From: CADAWZ01 sp045114665
GTDB taxonomy: Bacteria; Vulcanimicrobiota; CADAWZ01
Length of the DNA: 7,760 nucleotides
Direction: 5' to 3'
NCBI GenBank assembly: GCA_045114665.1
Contig: JBGUKW010000160.1
Span: forward strand, 1-7,760
The position numbers and the translations under genes are program-made. A model generated the notes under the pieces. That model did not search any database. It saw only the letters and a list, made by a program, of their open reading frames with translations, and was not told where the DNA came from. Within the stretch, counting starts at the first letter, position 1. The number at the start of each line of letters is the position of its first letter. Below are positions 1 to 5,925 of the stretch, in pieces.

Positions 1-1145
1 AAAATAAGTCTAAACAGGCGAAGATATTTAAAATTAACATCATTAGTTATTGGACTGTCTTTATCAAACCACAATAAAGTTTTTATATTGTCCATTTTTA
101 TATATCCGTTAATATCATTTAAAGAAAAACGATACTTCATATCACCTGCTTGAAGTCCGTCTCTCATATCACAACATAACCAAATACAAGTTCCGTCTTG
201 TATAGCATGTCCTGTCGTTCTATTAAAAGGAGGTAAACTACTTGCACTTGTACCAGTTGCTATACATTCAAGATACTGAAAAGGTGATAATCCTACAATC
301 TTTACAACATCACCAACTGCATAAGCTGTTGAATCTTGACGAAGAGGAAGGAAACTCATTGCGTTTATTTGTGTCAAAAGAGGATAAAGGGTTTGCCAAC
401 TCTTAACACCTCCTACTTCAACCACTTGGGACATAGTTCCTGTCTCTTTATCTATTACAACTTTGCCAGTCGTCTCTGTACTTGCAGAAGGTAGCACTTC
501 AACTTCTTCAGAGATTCCTATCGCACCGTTAAAAGAAGTGTTCTTTACACCACTAACATCAATAACCAAAGGACTTCCATTAATGTAAAGTCTGTTATTA
601 ACATAAGTCAATCCGTGAACAGGATTTGAAGTATTAAGAGGCTTATCCACATGGTCAAGGAAATCACGATAAGTAACAGTACCTACTGAATTATTAACAT
701 TAATATTTGGAGTGTTCTCAAATATTAAATCCAATTTCACTGTATAAATCGTGTTTGTGTTTTCAATAAGTTTTACACCTTCAACATTATACCCATAAGC
801 TAAACATATATTAGCATTCTCTGTTGTTGAACCCATTAAAGCTATCTCTTTTACAAGATATTCTCCGTTTTCATCGAAGGTCGAAACATTGTCTGCAGAG
901 AAATAGCCAATAATTTTTATATGGTTATATTCTTCAACTACATCACTGCCATTTCGTTGGTATGTTTGACCTTTAATATAAGTTTCTTGAAAGTCAATAT
1001 TGAATTGAACAGGTGATTCGTCTTGAATAGCTTGTTCATCTTCATCATAAGATGAACCAAAAACAAAATGAGTTAATGTAAGTTTGTAATTTGTTGTATT
1101 TGTAAAGGCTGAAAGCCCTGCGTTTGTTAGTTTTAATTGTATCAT
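1..1145 (-). CDS. Second tail-fibre-like protein, partial (3' end beyond left edge)
   Basis: The frame is open from an ATG at 1145 to the left edge, giving 381 complete codons and no stop, so the C-terminus is missing. Residues 1-145 resemble the N-terminal attachment domain of P2 gpH-like fibres: an opening LTNAGLSAF segment, then LTLTHFVFGSS near 21-32, and a block near 92-118 (GEYLVKEIALMG, then ICLAYGY) like the 'E-I-G-L ... L-F-A' core of that family. Residues about 272-326 look like a small carbohydrate-binding type module common in phage fibres: AYAVGDVV, then YLECIATGTS, PPF, and DGTCIWLC. It probably sits at the baseplate rim and contacts the host surface. The start overlaps the stop of the upstream fibre gene as ATGA, and an AGGA at 1157-1160 lies 11 bases upstream. 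The fibre role is inferred from the N-terminal pattern and the position; the receptor is unknown. It could instead be a fibre-associated accessory protein. Confidence 0.75.
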   Translation of the reverse strand, partial: MIQLKLTNAGLSAFTNTTNYKLTLTHFVFGSSYDEDEQAIQDESPVQFNIDFQETYIKGQTYQRNGSDVVEEYNHIKIIGYFSADNVSTFDENGEYLVKEIALMGSTTENANICLAYGYNVEGVKLIENTNTIYTVKLDLIFENTPNINVNNSVGTVTYRDFLDHVDKPLNTSNPVHGLTYVNNRLYINGSPLVIDVSGVKNTSFNGAIGISEEVEVLPSASTETTGKVVIDKETGTMSQVVEVGGVKSWQTLYPLLTQINAMSFLPLRQDSTAYAVGDVVKIVGLSPFQYLECIATGTSASSLPPFNRTTGHAIQDGTCIWLCCDMRDGLQAGDMKYRFSLNDINGYIKMDNIKTLLWFDKDSPITNDVNFKYLRLFRLI

Positions 1146-2443
1146 ATTAAGCTCTTTCCTGTCGATATGAAGTAGTTTACCGACAAATAAGGATTCATAA
1201 TGTTAAAGGCTTGTCCGCTACCTTTTGAGTTCTCCGAAATAGAAATATTATTTTGATTTGCTGTAGCTGTTAAACTATAAAAATGTCGTGGATAACCAAT
1301 AGGATAAGGGAATAAATTTTTATCATCTTCAGTATCATTTAAAGTATATGTTGTATTATTATCTTTTGAAGTCGTTGAAACATCATGTTTGTGAGAAGGC
1401 ATGTGTTGTATTTCTAATTGTCTTGTTTCACTTCCACCTGTTGCACCTAAACTATGAGAACCGTTAACACCTAACAGCATTCTTCCCTGAAGATTAGGTA
1501 AATTAAAATTATCCCCACTCCCTCCGTGTCTGTAGCCTATGGCTGTAAACAATTCGGTATAAGTTGTTTTACTCACACTTGCACCATTACAGAGTAAATA
1601 ACCTGCAGGGGCTGAAGATAAGTCAAAAGCATTGATTAAACCTGCTTGCATAGTTGAACACCATTTAACTCCGTTCCAATAGTGTGGAATTCCACTCACT
1701 ATTTCAATCTTATCATAACTCTTATAAACAAAAGCAGTGTTATTTGAATCAAAAGCCAATCCATAAGGTTTATGAGCTATAAAAGTTCCGTTAATTGTGT
1801 TTCCTTCAATGTCTTGAAAAGCCAATGTATAATCATTACTTGCAATCCTCAATGTGCTACCACTTACCATATTCACTTTTGGCACAAATACAATCGTGTC
1901 ATTATCGATGAAAGTTTCTTCAACACCACTATTGACTAAAGCTAAGGTTGTTGAATCATTAGTTTGTGAAAATAAATGCCGTGTAAAATCGCTATTATGG
2001 GATATAGGGGTTGCATAAGAGGGAGAAGTATTAACCTGCAATCTTCCTTGTGTTAGTGTCTCTTTGATTGAAACGACATAGTTGATAGGACTTCCAGCAG
2101 GGATTAATAACTGTTGTTCTTCACTAACCAATGCGACATAAATTAAAGATTCTTCAGAATTAGAATTCTGTCCATATATACCGATAGAGTTATAATCTAA
2201 ATCATTTTCGAGTTCACTTAAATTAAAAGATAAGTCAATTTGCGTATATGTTCCGTGGTCGGTTAATGCTATTTGTGAACTTTGCAATATTTCAGGACTA
2301 ATAGCGGTTAACTCTTCAGGTGTTGTTGGTGTTTGTGAAGATAACACAGCCTTGGTAATTGTTAGTTTTTCACCTGCTAAAAGTTTATTTAAAATGCTTC
2401 GTCCTGTCGTTGTTAAATATATATCAAATGTTGAATCACTCAT
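1142..2443 (-). CDS. Tail fibre protein with phage tail-collar domain (gpH-like)
   Basis: This is a complete 433-residue protein. Residues 1-165 match the N-terminal fibre attachment domain seen in P2 gpH-type fibres (TTTGRSILNKLLAGEKLTIT, later DYNSIGIYG and LIYVALVSEEQQLLIPAG). Residues about 267-325 are a phage tail-collar domain: APAGYLLCNG, YTELFTAIG, FNLPNLQGR. It is followed by the usual companion segment GGSETRQLEIQHMPSHKH (336-353) and by NIMNPYLSVNYFI near the C-terminus (414-426), which is how collar-type fibres often end. The protein should form trimeric fibres on the baseplate and carry host recognition. The middle (165-265) is not recognised. The start at 2443 overlaps the end of tail protein I by 8 bases; an AAGGA (2455-2459) sits 11 bases upstream, a rather long spacing. 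The stop overlaps the next fibre gene as ATGA. The collar domain call is firm; receptor specificity cannot be read. Confidence 0.9.
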   Translation of the reverse strand: MSDSTFDIYLTTTGRSILNKLLAGEKLTITKAVLSSQTPTTPEELTAISPEILQSSQIALTDHGTYTQIDLSFNLSELENDLDYNSIGIYGQNSNSEESLIYVALVSEEQQLLIPAGSPINYVVSIKETLTQGRLQVNTSPSYATPISHNSDFTRHLFSQTNDSTTLALVNSGVEETFIDNDTIVFVPKVNMVSGSTLRIASNDYTLAFQDIEGNTINGTFIAHKPYGLAFDSNNTAFVYKSYDKIEIVSGIPHYWNGVKWCSTMQAGLINAFDLSSAPAGYLLCNGASVSKTTYTELFTAIGYRHGGSGDNFNLPNLQGRMLLGVNGSHSLGATGGSETRQLEIQHMPSHKHDVSTTSKDNNTTYTLNDTEDDKNLFPYPIGYPRHFYSLTATANQNNISISENSKGSGQAFNIMNPYLSVNYFISTGKSLI

Positions 2444-3686
2444 TTAGATATTTATCCTTATATAAATTTAAATATTTTTTGCATAAATCTCTTATTGCGT
2501 TTGCGTTCTCTGTCTTTTCTGTTATATACTCATCTTCAATTAATAGCCAAGAATCTAATTCGTCTAAATAATGTTTTATAGCCATATTAGCTTTTATATT
2601 TTTAAGTTTTTCAGCCGTTAAATTACCAACTATTGTTGAGGGGCTATATGAATCTGCATAAGAATTAAAAGCAGATTGCGTTATGTTATTACTCTCAATG
2701 AATCTTTTTACAGTTTTAACAGCAATATACCAAGTTGCTATTTGCTCTGTGGTTAAAGTATTAAGTTCGTTAAAGTAAGTTTCTTTTTCTTCTTGTGTTA
2801 AATTTTCTTCTTCAAGTAAATCTTCCCAAATTGGAGAATCTTCATAGCTATTTCCATTTGAAAAGTTTGTTTTTAAAAAAAGATTATTAAGAGTAGGAAA
2901 AGGCTCTATAAGATAAAAACCAGTGATAGGATTGAACCAAGCCTCTGCAATCATATAATTATTATATGTTTGATATGAAAGGTTATTATCTTCTAAATAG
3001 TTTTCAAAGAAAGTTTGTGAATTAAAAGCAGGAATATCATTGCTATTATCAATCCATATTACCTGTTCATCTTTACTTGATTCCCACGCTGTATTAATAC
3101 CTATTATTATAAAATCTCCACTATTACAATAATTAGGTTTATATTTACCTAACATTGTTGTTGAAAAATTAAACAATAAATTTAAATCTATCAACCCTTC
3201 GTCTTCTGCTTCAAAGTTATTATCAATCCAAGAACGCAAACTTTTCATTATATTAATTAATGAAATAACGGTAAGTATTTCACGCAGGCTTCGCTTTTCT
3301 GTATTGATTACACGAAAATGATAAGGCTCTCCACTGTACTCAAACCATTCTTCCACTTTTGCATTTGGAATGATTAGCTGAATAGAATGTTCAACAGCAT
3401 ACTTTGTGCCTTTTCGTCTATGTAGTTGAATGGCTTCTTTTACAAGCCTCTTCTTTTCTTCAAGCGTTTTACCAATAAAAAACAATTCACTATTTAACTG
3501 CCACGCTATGTGCTGAAGTACAGCCTCACTTGCATTGTCTATATCGTATGAAGCCTTTGCCCATTTTGTGGTTGTCATCATTTGTTGAAGTTCAGTATTA
3601 ACTACTTCACAAATTTGTTTCATTTTTTCGTCTTCTAAAAGACTCTGTGAAACCAATTTTGTTAAATCAATATCATAAATGTTCAT
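2436..3686 (-). CDS. I: Tail protein I (baseplate) with long C-terminal extension
   Basis: This 416-residue protein lies between baseplate J and the fibre, the standard place of P2 gpI. Residues 1-160 fit the family: an N-terminal helix region, VLQHIAWQLNSELFF (56-70), a charged helix EEKKRLVKEAIQLHRRKGTKYAVEHSIQ (76-103), then VEEWFEYSGEPYHFRV (111-126) and a helix ending in SWIDNNF. gpI is thought to connect the baseplate wedge to the fibres. P2 gpI is under 200 residues, so residues about 190-416 are extra. That part is acidic and rich in Asn, Tyr and Trp. It has a beta-looking stretch (190-270: FIIIGINTAW, VIWIDN, FYLIEPFP) and then a mainly helical part (285-415) with several Glu-rich helices. 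I recognise no domain there. The ATG at 3686 overlaps the J stop as ATGA, with AAGGTGG (3696-3702) 9 bases upstream. The family call is good; the function of the extension is unknown. Confidence 0.85.
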   Translation of the reverse strand: MNIYDIDLTKLVSQSLLEDEKMKQICEVVNTELQQMMTTTKWAKASYDIDNASEAVLQHIAWQLNSELFFIGKTLEEKKRLVKEAIQLHRRKGTKYAVEHSIQLIIPNAKVEEWFEYSGEPYHFRVINTEKRSLREILTVISLINIMKSLRSWIDNNFEAEDEGLIDLNLLFNFSTTMLGKYKPNYCNSGDFIIIGINTAWESSKDEQVIWIDNSNDIPAFNSQTFFENYLEDNNLSYQTYNNYMIAEAWFNPITGFYLIEPFPTLNNLFLKTNFSNGNSYEDSPIWEDLLEEENLTQEEKETYFNELNTLTTEQIATWYIAVKTVKRFIESNNITQSAFNSYADSYSPSTIVGNLTAEKLKNIKANMAIKHYLDELDSWLLIEDEYITEKTENANAIRDLCKKYLNLYKDKYLNE

Positions 3687-4828
3687 GAGGTATAGCCACC
3701 TTCTATGATATTATTAGTACCTGTAATCTGTGCATATTGATGTTTGTTTAATGCTACATAGTTTGCAGGTTGTCTAACCTCTACTCTTTTTGCTCCTGCG
3801 TTCTTAACTAATTTAATTAATTCAGAAGGGTCTATACCTCTTCCAAGTTTTGAGCGTTGCCATATTATATAATCATTAACAGCTTTTTGGACATTAGATT
3901 TTATAGTATCTTGATTAACAGAATCTGTAGAATAAATCCAGTAAGTTAAATTTATTTGATAATTTACAGCTTGTGCAGTTTCTATAGTAACATTATCTGT
4001 AAATGGTCTCCTTTTGCTATTTGAATTACCTAAAAATTCTTGAATTCTTGCATATAATTCAGAATTTGTTTCCAATGCTCCGTCTTTTGTCAAGATACAG
4101 ATATTAACAAAACCTGCCGAAGGTGTATAAGAATCTACATCTATAATCGTGTTACTCATACTTTTTGCCCAGTAATTATAACTATCCATAGAACCTGCTG
4201 TTGAAAACTTATCTAAGGCGTTTCTAATCCTCATTTTGTAGTCATAATCACTTTCAACATCATAGCCTCCTGAGGTTGTTGTTATATTAGATACTTCCGT
4301 ATCTACAGAGGCTATTGGATTCATTATATAATTAATCTGTCCTACTGTATAATCGTTCCCTACTATACCTGCTTCAGTACATTCAGCTTGAATTGTTCCA
4401 ACTGTTTCACCTGCAGGTATAATTAAATCATTTGTTGTTATAAAAGTAGTACCATTTGAACTTTGACATCTTGTACCTGTTGGAATAGTTAAGGCTTCAT
4501 CAAGTTCTTCAGATAATGTAAATTGAAGAGTGGTACTTGCAGGAATTGCCTCTAATCTCTCACAGTCATTATTCGCTCCGTAGTTGTCAAGGTAATCGCC
4601 TTCCATGTAAGCTAAAAAAGTTTGTTTTATGTATTGAGCATTTCTTGCTTCTTGTACGCACATTCCATAAGCTACACCTGAATAAAAAACATAGACAGGG
4701 TCTGCAGGACTTAAAGATTCACCAAATTTATTTTTGTGAGTTTCTATCAATCTATTTAATATCGTTGTTGTTGATTCAATTCCAAAATCAAGCTCAGGTA
4801 AGTTTAATATGTTTAATATGTTACTCAT
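3683..4828 (-). CDS. J: Baseplate assembly protein J (gpJ / Mu gp47 family)
   Basis: This is a complete 381-residue protein with the marks of the Baseplate_J family, which builds the wedge of contractile-tail baseplates. GDYLDNYGANNDCERLEAIPAS (77-98) matches the 'G-x-x-L-D ... R-x-x-A-x-x-A' signature. LTIPTGTRCQSSNGTTFIT (113-131) and LIIPAG (135-140) form the first beta domain. DYDYKMRIRNALDKFSTAGSMDSYNYWA (194-221), followed by IIDVDSYTPSAGFVNICILTKDG, gives the middle domain, and GIDPSELIKLVKNAGAKRVEV (331-351) the terminal one. It is longer than P2 gpJ (about 300 residues) but close to many low-GC relatives. Its ATG at 4828 overlaps the stop of the small upstream gene as ATGA, and a strong AGGAGG (4835-4840) lies 6 bases upstream. 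Its own stop overlaps tail protein I. It acts with the neighbouring W and I proteins. Confidence 0.95.
   Translation of the reverse strand: MSNILNILNLPELDFGIESTTTILNRLIETHKNKFGESLSPADPVYVFYSGVAYGMCVQEARNAQYIKQTFLAYMEGDYLDNYGANNDCERLEAIPASTTLQFTLSEELDEALTIPTGTRCQSSNGTTFITTNDLIIPAGETVGTIQAECTEAGIVGNDYTVGQINYIMNPIASVDTEVSNITTTSGGYDVESDYDYKMRIRNALDKFSTAGSMDSYNYWAKSMSNTIIDVDSYTPSAGFVNICILTKDGALETNSELYARIQEFLGNSNSKRRPFTDNVTIETAQAVNYQINLTYWIYSTDSVNQDTIKSNVQKAVNDYIIWQRSKLGRGIDPSELIKLVKNAGAKRVEVRQPANYVALNKHQYAQITGTNNIIEGGYTS
4801..4822. repeat. Short 9-base tandem repeat within the J gene start
   Basis: The plus strand reads gtttaatat twice in a row (4802-4810 and 4811-4819), followed by gtt. On the coding strand this gives the Asn-Ile-Leu repeat in residues 3-9 of baseplate J. 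It is in frame, so loss or gain of a unit would change only three residues. It is probably of no functional weight. Confidence 0.5.
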
Positions 4829-5142
4829 GCCGAGCCTCCTGTTTGTTGATTATATACAGCCATAAGGCGGTCATAAGTTAAATCATTTCCACTTTGTGTT
4901 ACTGTATTAATTGCATTTTTAAGTTGGTTTATATTTACAGACGAAGAAGAAAAAAAATAACAGACTATGTTTATTAGTCTGTTAGTCGCTCCTTGAATTA
5001 GTGAAGTAAAACGAATTTGTATTCCTTCTCCAAAAGTACCACCATTAAGTGTACTTTTTATATTTTTTATTAGTTCTAAAAAAACAGTTACTTTATTTTT
5101 CTTGTTGTTTAGAACCTTTGTCCTAATTAAACTCTCAATCAA
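4825..5142 (-). CDS. Unknown small protein between baseplate W and J, TTG start
   Basis: This 105-residue frame is not recognised. It starts with TTG at 5142: there is no in-frame ATG before codon 94, and a full-length Shine-Dalgarno GGAGGTGA (5151-5158) sits 8 bases upstream, so the TTG start is well supported. It overlaps the end of W by 8 bases and its stop overlaps the J start as ATGA, which argues strongly that it is translated and belongs to the tail operon. The N-terminus is basic (NNKKNKVTVFLELIKNIKS), then comes a Gly/Thr loop (NGGTFGEG, 34-41), a mid-protein hydrophobic stretch (RLINIVCYFF, 55-64) too short and mixed for a clear membrane helix, and a helical C-terminal third. I see no signal peptide. 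It may be a baseplate component or an assembly factor; position is the only clue. Confidence 0.8.
   Translation of the reverse strand: MIESLIRTKVLNNKKNKVTVFLELIKNIKSTLNGGTFGEGIQIRFTSLIQGATNRLINIVCYFFSSSSVNINQLKNAINTVTQSGNDLTYDRLMAVYNQQTGGSA
4835..4840 (-). promoter_or_regulatory. Ribosome binding site of baseplate J
   Basis: The coding strand reads AGGAGG 6 bases before the J ATG. It lies inside the last codons (Gly-Gly-Ser-Ala) of the preceding small gene, so J translation is probably coupled to it. Confidence 0.75.
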
Positions 5143-5437
5143 ATATTACCTCACCTCCCACTTGTACTTCTGCTTCTCCGCTTTCTTCACGATTTATTTT
5201 TATCCAATCTATTTTAAATTCAGGTACAAATTCACTTGCTTGTATCATTATTTTATTTTTAAGTTTAGTGTCTTCATAAATATTCACACTGTCGATTGGA
5301 TGTTCTATTCCAAAATTTCGATTTAAAATAGCGGAATGAAGAAAAGTAGCTAATAAAAAAATCATTCGCTGTCTTATTTTGTCTTCTTCTGTTTTTAGTA
5401 TTATTTGCCACGATTTATTTTTTGTTGAAATAATCAT
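5135..5437 (-). CDS. W: Baseplate protein W (gpW / T4 gp25-like)
   Basis: This 100-residue protein has the length and shape of the gp25/gpW family, which forms part of the baseplate wedge core around the hub. The key stretch is IRQRMIFLLATFLHSAILNRNFGIEHPID (21-49), matching the family's helix followed by 'R-x-F-G ... D'. The C-terminal half (VPEFKIDWIKINREESGEAEVQVGGEVIF, 71-99) gives the typical closing strand-turn-strand after an 'E-x-R' like position; here the family's usual Arg in that motif appears to be replaced (PEFKI). The ATG at 5437 directly follows the TAA of gene U with no spacer, and AGGA (5441-5444) lies just upstream inside the end of U. Its TGA at 5135-5137 lies inside the next gene. 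Despite the family name 'gp25-like lysozyme', these proteins are structural. Confidence 0.88.
   Translation of the reverse strand: MIISTKNKSWQIILKTEEDKIRQRMIFLLATFLHSAILNRNFGIEHPIDSVNIYEDTKLKNKIMIQASEFVPEFKIDWIKINREESGEAEVQVGGEVIFD
5151..5158 (-). promoter_or_regulatory. Full-length Shine-Dalgarno that fixes a TTG start
   Basis: The coding strand reads GGAGGTGA, an exact complement of the 16S rRNA 3' end core, 8 bases before the TTG at 5142. It is the strongest ribosome binding site in the window and lies within the last codons of W. It is the main reason for accepting the TTG start of the small unknown gene. Confidence 0.8.
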
Positions 5438-5914
5438 TTATCCTACTCCCATTCCTATATCCGTGAAGCTATAAGCAGTATCTATAAGTTTGCTTTCACC
5501 TTTTAAGTTTTCATCAGCTTTTAAATTGTACTCTATTAAATCAAGTTGAAAATCTGCACCTATACAATTTCCGTTCAGCCATTGGGTTTCTGTCATCGTG
5601 TATGAATTTAAACAGAAAGGATTTTTACTAAAAGGTTTATCGCCCATAATTAAGTAACCGTATAAACCTTTTTCAATCATTTCATCTAACTTTTCCTTAA
5701 CCTCTTGTGGTGGAGAACCGAATTGACTATAACACTGAATGGTAAATTTAACTTGATCAAGGTCATAGCCAAGATATGTTAAAATAGGACGACCATTAAT
5801 AATACTCGTTTTGTTGGTCAACATTGTACGAGTATTCGTTTTGTCTTTGTAAGTCCTTATTTTCTCTAAGTCGTTTACTTCAAAAACAATATCACCAAAA
5901 GAACCTACTTTCAT
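5438..5914 (-). CDS. U: Phage tail protein U (P2 gpU family)
   Basis: This 158-residue protein opens with GSFGDIVFEV (4-13), a hallmark of the gpU family. INGRPILTYLGYDLDQVKFTI (39-59) follows, matching the 'G-x-P-x-L-x-F-x-G ... D-x-x-x-F-x-I' pattern. The helix SPPQEVKEKLDEMIEKGLYGYLIMGDKPF (67-95) and the closing FQLDLIEYN (122-130) also agree. In P2, gpU is needed for tail completion, and its structural relatives are tail terminator or tube-end proteins. A tail of about 28 residues (131-158, with a Gly-rich end MGVG) goes past the usual family end. A strong AAGGAGG (5919-5925) precedes the ATG, overlapping the TAA of gene V. Its place between V and W differs from P2, where U precedes D. 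The family call rests on sequence pattern and is strong. Confidence 0.88.
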   Translation of the reverse strand: MKVGSFGDIVFEVNDLEKIRTYKDKTNTRTMLTNKTSIINGRPILTYLGYDLDQVKFTIQCYSQFGSPPQEVKEKLDEMIEKGLYGYLIMGDKPFSKNPFCLNSYTMTETQWLNGNCIGADFQLDLIEYNLKADENLKGESKLIDTAYSFTDIGMGVG

Positions 5915-5918
5915 AAGC

Positions 5919-5925
5919 CCTCCTT
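5919..5925 (-). promoter_or_regulatory. Ribosome binding site of gene U overlapping the V stop codon
   Basis: The coding strand reads TAAGGAGGGCTT then ATG. The TAA ends gene V and its last two bases start the AAGGAGG motif, 4 bases before the U start codon. This is the only gap between genes in the window (9 bases), and it is fully used by the site. Confidence 0.8.

Noticed and set aside
4537..4881. Plus-strand open frame across the J start and the small gene
   Set aside because: It lies opposite the J N-terminal region and the end of the small gene, both supported by overlaps and ribosome binding sites; its Leu/Cys-rich composition looks like a shadow.
4949..4960. Run of eight T on the coding strand in the small gene as a frameshift site
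   Set aside because: The gene is complete in a single frame, with its stop coupled to the J start; nothing suggests a second product. It is normal for low-GC DNA.
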